From the NCBI RefSeq assembly GCF_020405205.1, contig NZ_CP084469.1, forward strand, positions 558,001 through 622,000: a stretch of 64,000 bases of DNA. Reading direction: 5' to 3'. Of the stretch, positions 52,843 to 62,291 are shown in pieces (within the stretch, counting starts at the first letter, position 1; the number at the start of each line of letters is the position of its first letter). A program made the translations under genes and the position numbers. The notes below the pieces were generated by a model. The model searched no databases. It had not been told where the DNA came from and was given only the letters and a program-made list of their open reading frames with translations. Source of the DNA: Natrinema salinisoli (GTDB lineage: Archaea; Halobacteriota; Halobacteria; Halobacteriales; Natrialbaceae).

Positions 52843-53445
52843 ATGGTGTCCGGTAACGTACCGACTGTGCTCGTCGCAGTCGACGACCCCGACGTGCGTG
52901 CCAGGTTCCAGTCGTGGCTCACTCGCGACTACCGTGTCGAGACGACGACGAACGGCGACGGCGTCCTTTCGGCGATCGAGGAGGCAGATGCCGTACTGGT
53001 CGACTGCGAATTCCGGACGGCAGCCGGGACCTCCGTCGTCGACGAGCTCGAGGGGCGACCGGCCGTACGGACCACGTCAATCGTTCACGACTGTCACGGG
53101 GGTGCCCGGCACTGCGATATCGACGACGGTCTCGTGAGACCCGTCTCGAGAGCCACCCTCTTCGAGACCGTCGATCGACTGCTGCGTCGCGGTCGATACG
53201 ACGAACTCGTCTCCGAATGCGCGATGCTCGCGGCCAAATGCGGCGCGCTCGAGGCACGGACGGGCGGACGATCTGCACTCGAGTTCGAGGGGGAATACGT
53301 GGCGGCACAGCACCGGCTCGAGGAGTTGTTTTCGGAGCTGGACGACCTGCTGAGGAGCTTCGACGGCGAGGACTTTCGGGCCGCCTTCGAGACGTGTACG
53401 GTCGAAGAAACGTCCGGACCCCAGCGGGCCGACGAACGTTCCTGA
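52843..53445 (+). CDS. Degenerate HalX-type response regulator
   Basis: A 200-residue protein organised like the HalX regulator at 1048: receiver (1-115) and HalX-like helices (115-185). Asp14/Asp15 and Asp54 (VLVDCEF) are kept, but the conserved Lys before Pro is Arg99 (LVRPVS) and the Thr/Ser switch region reads TTSIVHD with an inserted CHGGARHC. The receiver may be weakly phosphorylated or phosphorylation-independent. Five Cys in a haloarchaeal receiver are unusual. Confidence 0.83.
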   Translation: MVSGNVPTVLVAVDDPDVRARFQSWLTRDYRVETTTNGDGVLSAIEEADAVLVDCEFRTAAGTSVVDELEGRPAVRTTSIVHDCHGGARHCDIDDGLVRPVSRATLFETVDRLLRRGRYDELVSECAMLAAKCGALEARTGGRSALEFEGEYVAAQHRLEELFSELDDLLRSFDGEDFRAAFETCTVEETSGPQRADERS

Positions 53446-53541
53446 CCGGCGACGACACCGCGTCCCGTGCCGATTTCGGGACGGACGATCGTTTCTCGGA
53501 ACAACGTGCAGTATATACGTCCGTGGGCGTTAGGACGGCCA

Positions 53542-54591
53542 ATGAGTCAGGAGTCGGAGTACACCGAGGGGGACCTCCGGAACACCGGAATGAGTCTGAA
53601 GCACGATCGGGAGTGGGACTACGAACTCGAGGAGATCGTCGACGCGATCGAGGAGCGCGACGCGACGAAAGTCGGACTGCAGTTCCCCGAGGGACTGAAA
53701 CGACGCGGGCCGGCTGTCGCCGACGACCTCCGGGAGCTGGCCGACGACGACGTGACGTTCATGCTCTCGGGACAGCCGTGTTACGGCGCCTGCGACCTCG
53801 ACACCTATCTGATGAAACGCACCGACGTGTTCGTTCACTTCGGCCACTCGCCGATGAAGGACACGGACAAGGTGATCTACGTGCCGCTGTTCTCCAACGT
53901 CGAGGTCACGCCGATCATGGAGGAGTCCCTCGAGACGCTCGAGCCGCCCGAGGAGACCGAGGGCGTCGGTCTCGTCACGACGGCCCAGCACATGAACCGC
54001 TACGACGAAATGAAGGCCTTTCTCGAGGAGCGGGGCTACGAGGTCCACAGCCGTCGCGGTGACGAACGGCTCACTCACGAGGGACAGGTGCTCGGGTGCA
54101 ACTACGCGAGCGCGGACGTGCCCGCGGACCAGGTCCTGTACGTCGGCGGCGGGAAGTTCCACCCGCTCGGGCTGGCGATGGAACACCCCGACAAACACGT
54201 CGTCATCGCTGACCCGGTCAACAACGTCGTCACCGTCGCGGACACGGACAAGTTCATGAAACAGCGCTACGGCGCCATCCACCGCGCGATGGACGCCGAG
54301 AAGTGGGGCGTCATCTTCTGTACCAAGATCGGCCAGGGTCGCTGGGAGATGGCCCAAAATATCCTCGACGACAACGACAACGCCTACCTCATCACGATGG
54401 ACGAAGTGACGCCGGATCGACTCCGGAACTTCGACATGGACGCGTTCGTCAACACCGGCTGTCCGCGGATCACGACCGACGACGGGCCGCAGTTCCACAA
54501 ACCGATGCTCACACCCGGCGAGTACCGGATCGCCGTCGGCGACGAGCCACTCGACAGTCTCTCGTTCGACACGTTCCACGGGACCTGGTAG
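53542..54591 (+). CDS. dph2: 2-(3-Amino-3-carboxypropyl)histidine synthase (diphthamide step 1)
   Basis: 349 residues from ATG 53542 (MSQESEYTEGDLRNTG). Archaeal Dph2 is a [4Fe-4S] radical enzyme that cleaves SAM to put a 3-amino-3-carboxypropyl group on a His of elongation factor 2. The three cluster Cys are visible in GQPCYGACD, VLGCNYASAD and NTGCPRITTD. N-terminal GLQFPEGL and VHFGHSP also match. Stand-alone gene. Confidence 0.95.
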   Translation: MSQESEYTEGDLRNTGMSLKHDREWDYELEEIVDAIEERDATKVGLQFPEGLKRRGPAVADDLRELADDDVTFMLSGQPCYGACDLDTYLMKRTDVFVHFGHSPMKDTDKVIYVPLFSNVEVTPIMEESLETLEPPEETEGVGLVTTAQHMNRYDEMKAFLEERGYEVHSRRGDERLTHEGQVLGCNYASADVPADQVLYVGGGKFHPLGLAMEHPDKHVVIADPVNNVVTVADTDKFMKQRYGAIHRAMDAEKWGVIFCTKIGQGRWEMAQNILDDNDNAYLITMDEVTPDRLRNFDMDAFVNTGCPRITTDDGPQFHKPMLTPGEYRIAVGDEPLDSLSFDTFHGTW

Positions 54592-54823
54592 CGCCGTCGG
54601 CGCGCCGGTTTGCCGATATTACCGTTTCTCACTGGCGGGTGTTACCGGACAGCGACCGCCATCATAGAATGAATGTTTCTTTGAATGGATAGAAATCCGA
54701 TGCTACATTCAGACAGGAATACTCGTTTTTGTTTGAAAGTTGCGCTATAGATGAGTAATGAGGTGCTTATTCCAAAGTGGTTTGGAGGAGTCCTTTTGCA
54801 CCTAAGCCCCTGACCAGTAGTCG
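54592..54823. other. AT-rich intergenic region with an inverted repeat
   Basis: A 232-base gap, markedly AT-richer than the surrounding genes from about 54660. CCAAAGTGGTTTGG at 54772-54785 has 5-base arms (CCAAA/TTTGG) around GTGG and lies 39-52 bases before the next start; it may be an operator of the downstream regulator gene. Confidence 0.5.
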
Positions 54824-56023
54824 ATGAGTAACTCAGCTTCGAGCGGATCCACGGCCGGTGGACGCGACGATCTCTTCGACGCCCTCGCCGACGGCCGCCG
54901 ACGGGCCGTCGTTCGTCTCGTCCACGAGCGATCGCCCCTGGGAATCGAGAAAGACGATCTTGCGTTCCAGTTCGCGGCAGTAATGACGGACAAACGACTC
55001 GCTGCGGTCACCGACGACGACCACCAGCGGGCGCGCATCGAGCTTCACCACACGCTGCTGCCCCGCCTGACCGACGCCGGTTTCCTCGAGGAAGTCGACG
55101 GCGCGGTCCGAACGACCGAGCACGGGGCGTTCGACGCGGCTGGGCTCGAGGCAGCCATCTCGGCCGGACGCGGCGACGATCCGGCCGAGCTGGACGCCGT
55201 CTTCGAAGCGCTGGCCGACGAGCGTCGCCGAACGGTCCTCGGCGTTCTCAGTAACCAGTACCACCAGATCGCGACCGAAACGCTCGCTCGCGACGTCGCG
55301 GCCCGCGAGGCCGACGCGACCGAGCGCGAGGTTTCTCAGGAGCGCGTCGACGAGGTGCTGACGTCGCTCGTTCACGTCCACCTCCCGTTGCTGTCCGACG
55401 CTGCCCTCGTCGGCTACGACGCTGACGGCCACCGGGTTTCCTACGAGGGCCATCCCGCCGTTCGCACCGAATGGGTTCAGCCCGCCCCCGATGTCGCGAC
55501 CACTGACGACACCGCCGAGACCGTCACCGAAGGGACCGACGTCCGGACGCTCGAGGGGCGAGAGTCCATCGTCGCGACCGGTCAGTCCCTCTGTGAGCGG
55601 GCCGACGACGAGCTCTTCCTCATGTTCACGACGACGGGGATGCTCGAGGAAGGATGTTTCCGACGGATCGAGGATGCGGTGGATCGCGGCGTCGACGTCT
55701 ACCTCGGCTCGCGGGACCAGCGCGTTCGCGACCTCGTCCGGGAGCGGGTGCCCGGAGTCGTCCTCTGGGAGCCCCAGACGGACTGGCTCAACCTGCCGCA
55801 GGAGGGCGAATCGGTCGGGCGGCTCGTGTTCGCCGACCGCGAAGCCGTGATGCTGGGCACGTTCGCACAGCCGACGCCGGACGGCGACGAGATCGTCGAA
55901 ACGGCGATTCTGGGCGACGGGCCGCGTAACGGACTCGTCGTCCTCATGCGTCAGATGCTCGACGCACGGATCGACGGACTCAGTGCACGGAACGACGATC
56001 GCGTCCTCCAGTTCTCTCTGTAG
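54824..56023 (+). CDS. Double DUF7344-like winged-helix protein with a TrmB-type sensor domain
   Basis: A 399-residue protein. Two related winged-helix domains: DLFDALADGRRRAVVRLVHE (residues ~16-35) and AVFEALADERRRTVLGVLSN (~126-145) each start a DUF7344-like unit of ~90 residues. The C-terminal ~150 residues (residues 245-395) look like a TrmB/phospholipase-D-like sensor domain (ESIVATGQSLCERADDELFL, then RGVDVYLGSRD, LVFADREAVMLGTF). Likely a transcription regulator responding to a small molecule; the target is not evident. The inverted repeat in its promoter may be its own site. Confidence 0.85.
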   Translation: MSNSASSGSTAGGRDDLFDALADGRRRAVVRLVHERSPLGIEKDDLAFQFAAVMTDKRLAAVTDDDHQRARIELHHTLLPRLTDAGFLEEVDGAVRTTEHGAFDAAGLEAAISAGRGDDPAELDAVFEALADERRRTVLGVLSNQYHQIATETLARDVAAREADATEREVSQERVDEVLTSLVHVHLPLLSDAALVGYDADGHRVSYEGHPAVRTEWVQPAPDVATTDDTAETVTEGTDVRTLEGRESIVATGQSLCERADDELFLMFTTTGMLEEGCFRRIEDAVDRGVDVYLGSRDQRVRDLVRERVPGVVLWEPQTDWLNLPQEGESVGRLVFADREAVMLGTFAQPTPDGDEIVETAILGDGPRNGLVVLMRQMLDARIDGLSARNDDRVLQFSL

Positions 56024-56179
56024 CCCGTGATCGCCCGTCCGCTCGCTGTCATCGCTTTTCTCTCGGTCTGATCGCGACTCGTCGTACCCGCTATCACCGT
56101 CGCATACCGCGTACTGGTCGTTACCGTCGTCGAGTGCGAGATGACAATATTTACCCAGTCGGTCACCGCACTCTGCGGT

Positions 56180-57013
56180 ATGATTCAAAGCGACTGGGGA
56201 GACTGGCTCGTCCGCGATGTCGAGGACGCGAATCCGGACGGCGTCGCGGTCTGGTATCTCGGCTGTAACGGCTTCGTTCTCAAGGGGACCGAGGGAACGA
56301 CGATCTACATCGACCCGTATCTCGGGCTGGGCGATCCACCCCGGACGGTCCGGATGATTCCCGTCCCGTTCGACCCGACCGACGTCGAGGAAGCCGACGC
56401 CGTCCTCGCGACGCACGAACACACGGACCACGTCCACGGACCGAGCCAGGCACCGATCCTCGCGAACACGGGCGCGACCTTCTACGCACCCGACGACAGC
56501 CTCGCAGTCGCCCGCGACGACGAGGTCTGGACCGACGAGTGGGCCGTCACGGACGACCAGCTGTCCGAAGTCACCGAAGGCGACACGCTTGAGCTCGGCG
56601 AGTTCACGATTCACGTCGAGGAGGCGAACGACCCCGACGCGACCCACCCGGTGAGTTACGTGTTCGAACACGACGCGGGGACCTTCTTCCACGGCGGGGA
56701 CACGAAGCCGAGCGGCGAGTTCGACCGGATCGGCGACGAGTACGACATCGACCTCGCGGCGCTCGCCTTCGGGACCGTTGGTCGGATTCCCGACAAACAG
56801 ACCCGCGAACCGAAGCGAACCCGCTGGTACAACGACGAGAACCAGATCGTCGAGTGCGCCGCCGCCCTCCAGTGCGATCGACTCCTCCCGAGTCACTGGG
56901 ACATGTGGAAGGGGCTCACCGCCGATCCGACGGCGCTTCACCACCACGCGAAGGGGTTCGATCATCCGCAGCGACTCGCGGTCGTCGAGATCGGTGACCG
57001 CGTCGAGCTGTAA
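56180..57013 (+). CDS. UlaG-like metallo-beta-lactamase-fold hydrolase
   Basis: About 277 residues from ATG 56180 (MIQSDWGDWLVRD). Metal motifs: HEHTDHVHG, HGGDTKPSGE and LLPSHWDMW. The opening WYLGCNGFVLKG...IYIDPYL is typical of L-ascorbate-6-phosphate lactonase UlaG and related cytoplasmic beta-lactamase-fold hydrolases. No sugar-phosphate transport system is adjacent, so the substrate is open. Confidence 0.9.
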   Translation: MIQSDWGDWLVRDVEDANPDGVAVWYLGCNGFVLKGTEGTTIYIDPYLGLGDPPRTVRMIPVPFDPTDVEEADAVLATHEHTDHVHGPSQAPILANTGATFYAPDDSLAVARDDEVWTDEWAVTDDQLSEVTEGDTLELGEFTIHVEEANDPDATHPVSYVFEHDAGTFFHGGDTKPSGEFDRIGDEYDIDLAALAFGTVGRIPDKQTREPKRTRWYNDENQIVECAAALQCDRLLPSHWDMWKGLTADPTALHHHAKGFDHPQRLAVVEIGDRVEL

Positions 57014-57082
57014 AAATATTCCAGTTCGGACATGAGTCCGTCCGTACAATTTATGGTAATGGTATGGTAACGTTCGGTTCAT

Positions 57083-58783
57083 ATGAGTAGCACCGCCGAC
57101 ACGGACGACGTGATCGAGGTCAATACCGACGGACTCTCCGTCCGAAAGACGTTCGCGGCGGACGAGTTTCCCGTCCCTGCGATCCGATTCGAGATCGAGT
57201 CGGATCGGTCCGACCCTGTAACGTTCCAGCTCTCCGAGGACATCCCCGAATCGTTCCCGATGGACAAAGTCGGGTTCCACCCTGATTTTCACAGCGACGA
57301 CTGGACGGCGTTCCAGGACCACCACGTCGAGTTCACCGCGACGCTCGAGCCCGGCGAGCGCCTCGAGACGGTCTACGGCATCCAGATCGACGACGAGAGT
57401 CGAGCCGCCGAGTTCCTCGTCGAGCCGACGATCGTCGAACGCGACGGCACCGACGACGATTCGGATGCCGACGAAGTCGACGACGAGGTCATCGGAAACA
57501 TCGTTTCCGACGATCAGAACCAGGCCGTCAAAGACATGATCTCCGGCGCATCGGACTCCGTGCCGGGGCTCGAGACCGACGAGTCCGACGAGGCGTCGGC
57601 CGGCTCCGGCGCGGAAGACGACGCTGCCGGAACCGAGGACGACGCTACGGACGACTCCGGCGGCCTCGACCTCGATCTCGGTGATGTTGATCCCGACCCA
57701 GAGCCGGTCGACGCCGACGCGGACGACGCCGAGGAGGACGACACGCCCGACATCGACCTCGGATTCGAGGAAGAGGAGATCCCGGAGCCGGACACCGACA
57801 CCGACTCTCCCGACGGTGACGACGAGGACGACGAGCCAACCGTCGAACTCGATCTCGGAACCGACACGGACGACACCGAATCGGCCGAGGCCGACGACGA
57901 GTCTGCCGAAACCGACCCCGAGATCGATCTCGATCTCGAGGAATCGGCGGCGTCCGTCGAGGAAGACGACGAAGCGGCCGAAGAGTCCGACGCCGTCGAG
58001 GCGGCAGATTCGGACGACGAGTCGGAGCCCGCGTCCGACGAAACCGAAGCCGAGCCGGAACTCGACGCCGAGTCCGAGGTCGAATCTGAGTCGGATGAGC
58101 CGACCGAGATCGACGAACCGGACGCCGGAGACGACGAACCCGGAACGACCGGCGTCGAAGCTGCGGCCGCGGCGGCCACGGCCGACAGCACCGACGGATC
58201 GGCCACATCGGCCGAGACGGGACCGAATACCGGCCCCGAGTTCGGCGGATCGATCGCGGCCCGTCTCGCGACCGAGATCCGCGACGGGGAGGTCGACGAC
58301 GACGATCTCGACGCCATTCAGTCCGCACTCGACCTCGAGCCGTCGGGCCCCGACATCGCGAAGGTCGAGCACCTCCAGAGCCGCGTCGAGGAGGTCGCCT
58401 CCTACACCGACGCGCTCGAGACGTTCCTCGAGGAGAACGGAACCGGCGCACAGCTCATCGAGGACCTGCAAACGGATCTCGAGGAACTCGAGGAGGACGT
58501 CACCGATCTCACCGACTGGAACGGTGATCTCGAGGCCGACCTGAACGAGATCGACGACGCCGTCGACGAACTCGAGGGAGAGGTCGACGAACTGGCGGGA
58601 GACATCGATTCGGTCGACGACGACGTCACGACGGTGTCGGAGGACCTCGAGACGGTCGAGGACGACCTGGAAACCGTCGAAGGAGATCTCGAGACGGTCG
58701 AGGACGAACTCGAGTCGGTACAGGAGGACGTGACCGACATTCAGGAGTGGCGCGACCAGCTCGGGTCGATGTTCTCGGAGTAA
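57083..58783 (+). CDS. Acidic protein with N-terminal beta domain and C-terminal coiled coil
   Basis: A 566-residue protein in three parts. Residues 1-125 form a compact beta-rich domain (IEVNTDGLSVRKTFAADEF, HHVEFTATLEPGERLETVYG). Residues ~130-375 are a very acidic Asp/Glu/Ser/Thr linker, rich in direct short repeats. Residues ~390-560 form a heptad-type coiled coil with repeated DLETVEDDLETVEGDL units. No hydrophobic segment. The shape suggests a scaffold or tether. The next gene starts 81 bases later in the same direction. Function unknown. Confidence 0.82.
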   Translation: MSSTADTDDVIEVNTDGLSVRKTFAADEFPVPAIRFEIESDRSDPVTFQLSEDIPESFPMDKVGFHPDFHSDDWTAFQDHHVEFTATLEPGERLETVYGIQIDDESRAAEFLVEPTIVERDGTDDDSDADEVDDEVIGNIVSDDQNQAVKDMISGASDSVPGLETDESDEASAGSGAEDDAAGTEDDATDDSGGLDLDLGDVDPDPEPVDADADDAEEDDTPDIDLGFEEEEIPEPDTDTDSPDGDDEDDEPTVELDLGTDTDDTESAEADDESAETDPEIDLDLEESAASVEEDDEAAEESDAVEAADSDDESEPASDETEAEPELDAESEVESESDEPTEIDEPDAGDDEPGTTGVEAAAAAATADSTDGSATSAETGPNTGPEFGGSIAARLATEIRDGEVDDDDLDAIQSALDLEPSGPDIAKVEHLQSRVEEVASYTDALETFLEENGTGAQLIEDLQTDLEELEEDVTDLTDWNGDLEADLNEIDDAVDELEGEVDELAGDIDSVDDDVTTVSEDLETVEDDLETVEGDLETVEDELESVQEDVTDIQEWRDQLGSMFSE

Positions 58784-58864
58784 GTCGGTTCGTGGAACCG
58801 GCCGCCATCGTCGTATAGTCCGGAAACGCAACTCGTTTATCCGTCGCCGGTAGAGGATCGATCG

Positions 58865-59791
58865 ATGGGTGAGACGATACCGATCGCCGTTCCACGCAAG
58901 GGGCGACCGCTCGAGTCGGTGCTCGAGCGGATCGCGGAGCGCCTCGACGTTCCCGAACTCGCGGACGACATTACCTCGACGCTCCGCCACGAAAAGGCAC
59001 TCACGAAGGGGACACTCGATCCCGACGAGGAGAACGTCTACCATCGTCTCGCCGACTACAGCACCGTCGCCGATCCGACCGAACCCGAGTACACGCTCCT
59101 GCGGGACGACCGCGCCGGGAAACCGAGGCGGATCGTCTTCGATAGCGTTACGATCCCGCTCGGGGGCATCGACGGTGCCCCTGAGGGAGCGGCGATTCAG
59201 CTCGTGGGCCGCGAGGAACCGTTCCGCGCCCTTCGGACGCACGAATTCGGGCTCGGCTTCGACAGCGCCGATCTGGTTCTCGAGGAAGTCGTCGAACTCC
59301 GACCGGAGCCGCTCGACCGAATTGCCGACGTCAACGCCCGGATCAACCCCTCCGATACCGACGTCCAGGTCGTCACGGGACTTGGCGATACAGTCTACCA
59401 CACGCTACTGGCGACGCCCGAGGTCGCACCCTCCTCGGGCTCGCTCGATCGCGACTTCCTCGAGACCTACGAGGGCCCGCTCTGTATCGAACCGCGATAC
59501 GAACGGCTCGTCCAGGCGGTGCTCGGTACGCGGGCGCTCGAGGGGATCGAGTTTCGGTACCCCAAAGAGGGCCGCGAGGAGGAGGCGGCGATCGCCGACG
59601 CGGGGCTGGGCGTCTACCTGACCGTCACCGGGTCGACCGCGCGCGACCACGGTCTTCTGCTCGGTGAACAGCTGTTCCCCAGCGAGACTGTATTGCTCGA
59701 GAATGCAGCGGAGACGACCGAAACCATCGAATTCGTTCGATCGCTGTTGAACGGCGGCGACCTCGAGACGGAACTCGCGGTCGGCCACTAG
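58865..59791 (+). CDS. HisG-like (ATP-phosphoribosyltransferase fold) protein of unknown function
   Basis: A 308-residue protein. The opening PIAVPRKGRPLESVLERIAERL resembles the start of ATP phosphoribosyltransferase HisG (IAIPNKGRL), and the later GLGDTVYHTLLATPEV fits a second lobe of the periplasmic-binding-like fold. However the HisG phosphoribosyl-binding loop (DxVxSGxT) is not seen, so it is unlikely to be the histidine enzyme. It may be a divergent paralogue. Possible operon with the coiled-coil gene. Confidence 0.75.
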   Translation: MGETIPIAVPRKGRPLESVLERIAERLDVPELADDITSTLRHEKALTKGTLDPDEENVYHRLADYSTVADPTEPEYTLLRDDRAGKPRRIVFDSVTIPLGGIDGAPEGAAIQLVGREEPFRALRTHEFGLGFDSADLVLEEVVELRPEPLDRIADVNARINPSDTDVQVVTGLGDTVYHTLLATPEVAPSSGSLDRDFLETYEGPLCIEPRYERLVQAVLGTRALEGIEFRYPKEGREEEAAIADAGLGVYLTVTGSTARDHGLLLGEQLFPSETVLLENAAETTETIEFVRSLLNGGDLETELAVGH

Positions 59792-59955
59792 GACTACCCG
59801 ATCTCGAAATCGATCGATTCGTACTTCGATCCGTACCGAACGGTGACGAACCGACTCTTTTCTCGTGTTGCTCCCTCCGATCCACCGACTCCAGGACATC
59901 GGGTGAGGACACCGTCGATTGGCTTTTCGCGATCGGTACAGGAAAATCAATTTAC

Positions 59956-59980
59956 TCTTATATTTTTAGTCTATAAAATA
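59956..59980 (+). promoter_or_regulatory. AT-rich core promoter
   Basis: TTATATTTTTA (59959-59969) and a second AT-rich stretch CTATAAAATA (59971-59980) directly precede the ATG at 59983. A TATA box this close implies a leaderless transcript for the membrane-protein gene. Confidence 0.55.
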
Positions 59981-59982
59981 AT

Positions 59983-61467
59983 ATGATGGAAAGAGTGGAG
60001 AAAGACAGTGTGGAACTAGACCTCGGACGAGAGTCGAGAACGCGTTCGGAGATTTCAGTCTACAGGGGCGTCGTTGTGTTTGGAACGGTTCTGGCAGTGC
60101 TTCCGGGAATGGTGGCAGCCCACGGGTCGGGCGCCAGGTACGAATTGGGTATTCCACAGTCGCTGTTCCTTCTTGCCGGCGGTGCCGCGGTGGTCATCTC
60201 GTTCGTCGCTGTGAGCATTCTGTCCGGAGGCAGTGACGAGGCCTTTTCGTATCGGTCCCGGCGTCTGTCGGCGACGCCGCTTCGGGTGTTCCAGTCGTCT
60301 TCGGTGGTCGGGGCCGCTCGGTTCGTCGCCGTCGGCCTGCTCGTCGTGAGCGTATTCGCCGGGTTTCTGGGCCCCCAGTCCTCGGACGCGAACCTGCTGA
60401 CGAACCTCGTCTGGGTCGGGTGGTGGATCGGCTACACGTTTTCGGTCGCTCTAGTCGGGAACACCTGGCCAACGCTCAATCCGTGGAAGACGTGTTACGA
60501 GTGGGTAACGAGCCTCCTCGGTCGGGAACTTTCGTTGGAACGCTCCTACAACTGGGGGCACCAACCGGCTGTGGCGTTGTTTCTCGGGTTCGCCTGGCTC
60601 GAGGTGATCTCCCCGTTCTCGGCGTCGCCGCGCTGGATGGCCGGGATCGTTCTCACGTATTCGATGTACCTCTGGGGCGGGATGTTCGTGTTCGGGACGG
60701 AGACCTGGCTGCGGAACGCCGACCCGTTCACGCTGTTGTTCGACTATCTGGGTCGGTTCGCACCGCTGTCGTTCGGGTTGGACGCCGAGGTTCGGATGTA
60801 CGGGGTCGGCCTGATCGACGATGACGAGGGATTGTGGAAGCCGGGCGCGCTCGCGTTCTTCGTCGCGATCTTGTACACGGTCACGTTCGACGGCTTCCTC
60901 GGGACGCCCGATTGGGCGGTGATCGCTAACGGGGTCCCGGCGCCCCCCATCCCGTATCTCACGTCGACGCTCCTGATGCTCGTGGGCTTCGTGCTGTTCG
61001 TCGAAGTCTTCGGTACCGTCGCCTGGGTAATGAAGCGGTTCGTGGGTGACGTCGCACCCGACGAGGGATACCTCGCTCGTCGGTTCGCCCTCACGCTGTT
61101 GCCGATCGCGATCGCGTATCAGATCTCGCATTTCTTCCCGTCCCTCCTGCTCCGGGGACAGTACCTCGTGTTGACCCTGCTGGACCCCTTGGGACTCGGA
61201 TGGAATCCGCTCGGGCTCGCCGAGTTCGAGCCGGTCCACGAAATACCGCTTCTCACCGTGCAGGCTGTCTGGCTTACGCAGACCGCACTCGTCGTCGCCG
61301 GCCACGTCGTCGCCGTCTGGGTCGCCCACCACGTTGCGATGGACGTCTTCGAGGAGCGCCGGAGCGCGATAAAGAGTCAGTTGCCGATGACGGCCGTCAT
61401 GGTCTTCTACACGATCGTCGGGCTGTTGATTCTCACGCGGGCAACCGTCGATCCGCCGCTTCCCTGA
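59983..61467 (+). CDS. Polytopic membrane protein (family often named fenitrothion hydrolase FedB)
   Basis: A 494-residue protein with about twelve hydrophobic segments. HGSGARYELGIPQSLFLLAGG after a signal-like first segment, NTWPTLNPWKTCYEW and GLGWNPLG are recognisable landmarks of a membrane family that occurs in haloarchaea and actinobacteria and is often labelled fenitrothion hydrolase. Hydrolase activity in this protein is doubtful. Conserved His at HG, GHQP, ISHFFP and HVVAVWVAHHVAM could bind metal. The multicopper oxidase gene follows 824 bases later. Confidence 0.75.
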   Translation: MMERVEKDSVELDLGRESRTRSEISVYRGVVVFGTVLAVLPGMVAAHGSGARYELGIPQSLFLLAGGAAVVISFVAVSILSGGSDEAFSYRSRRLSATPLRVFQSSSVVGAARFVAVGLLVVSVFAGFLGPQSSDANLLTNLVWVGWWIGYTFSVALVGNTWPTLNPWKTCYEWVTSLLGRELSLERSYNWGHQPAVALFLGFAWLEVISPFSASPRWMAGIVLTYSMYLWGGMFVFGTETWLRNADPFTLLFDYLGRFAPLSFGLDAEVRMYGVGLIDDDEGLWKPGALAFFVAILYTVTFDGFLGTPDWAVIANGVPAPPIPYLTSTLLMLVGFVLFVEVFGTVAWVMKRFVGDVAPDEGYLARRFALTLLPIAIAYQISHFFPSLLLRGQYLVLTLLDPLGLGWNPLGLAEFEPVHEIPLLTVQAVWLTQTALVVAGHVVAVWVAHHVAMDVFEERRSAIKSQLPMTAVMVFYTIVGLLILTRATVDPPLP

Positions 61468-62291
61468 CGGACGTGGCCGAGAACCGATCGGCCACGACGC
61501 ATCCCGACATCCGGAGCTCGTCGCTGGTGTCTTCGGGGGATTCGACCCGGCGCAGAACAGACACCGTCTTTTTTGCTCGGAGATCGGCTGCCCACACTAC
61601 GGCAAGTCGAGTCACGACCGTCCCTCGAGGTGTTCTCCGGCGAGCTAGGAAACCGCCCGTCTTGGCATGGTTCTGTCGTTCGACTCTCCCTGCGAACGTC
61701 GAGTACACGGCTCGCAGTTGTTCTTAAATGGATCTCGTTCGGGTATCCACCGACTGTTGGTGGCCCCATTTGGTCAGTTGTAGCGCCGCTCTTCACCTCC
61801 GCCCCTTGTGAACGCTGGGATTGTTGTGATCGGTCGCCAGGGTCATCCACGATTCCCGCCCGGCTTCCAGGCGGAGCTCCCTCTCCGTCGGAAGATAATT
61901 CGCGTAATTTGCAGCCATTTTTAGACTGTTACAACGTATTTCAGACTTTTCAAAACCAATAGTCATCTACTCAAGCGGCCGATTTCGGCTGTTGCAGTGG
62001 ACTGTGTTAACAGGTATGGAGAGGTTTCTACCCGGTCTGACTGCTTCTTTCTACAATTCTTCCCTTTACTACAACCAGTGTTTAACTGTGAATGATTTGA
62101 CGAGAGTATCGCATGCCTGCAAGCATACTGCTTGCTGGTCAGACAGACATGGCCAGTGCAGGGAGACGGAAAACGGTGGGGCGTATCAGCGGCGATCAGA
62201 CACAGAAAAACGAACAGGGTCCCGTTTGCTCAGCGTCAGTTGACGCGGCTGATGGGATATCGAGTCGAGACTCACAGTCGGGGGCCGACCG
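61468..62291. other. Long intergenic region, AT-rich in its second half
   Basis: 824 bases without a convincing gene. 61569-61574 is a T6 run that may terminate transcription of the preceding gene. From about 61870 the GC content falls well below that of the neighbourhood. Short frames (for example 61992-62243, and 61573-61962) show no family resemblance. GCAAGCATACTGCTTGC at 62119-62135 is an inverted repeat. Insertion-derived sequence is possible here, but I recognised no element. Confidence 0.55.
62119..62135. promoter_or_regulatory. 17-base inverted repeat upstream of the multicopper oxidase
   Basis: GCAAGCATACTGCTTGC has perfect 7-base arms around TAC. It lies about 157-173 bases before the oxidase ATG and could be an operator, for example for a copper-responsive regulator. 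Confidence 0.35.

Noticed and set aside
57480-58200. Repetitive GA-rich DNA as a possible tandem repeat or CRISPR-like array
   Set aside because: Repeats are irregular and in frame with Asp/Glu/Ser-rich linker codons; no constant repeat-spacer spacing.
54833-59401. A 1522-codon open frame on the minus strand
   Set aside because: It is antisense to four convincing rightward genes (54824-59791). Codon bias in GC-rich haloarchaea leaves stops rare in this opposite frame; the translation has no domain and a Val/Gly/Arg/Asp-repeat composition.
61573-61962. 129-codon frame in the large gap before the multicopper oxidase
   Set aside because: No resemblance to a known protein or transposase, and composition is unlike neighbouring genes; kept only as part of the gap description.
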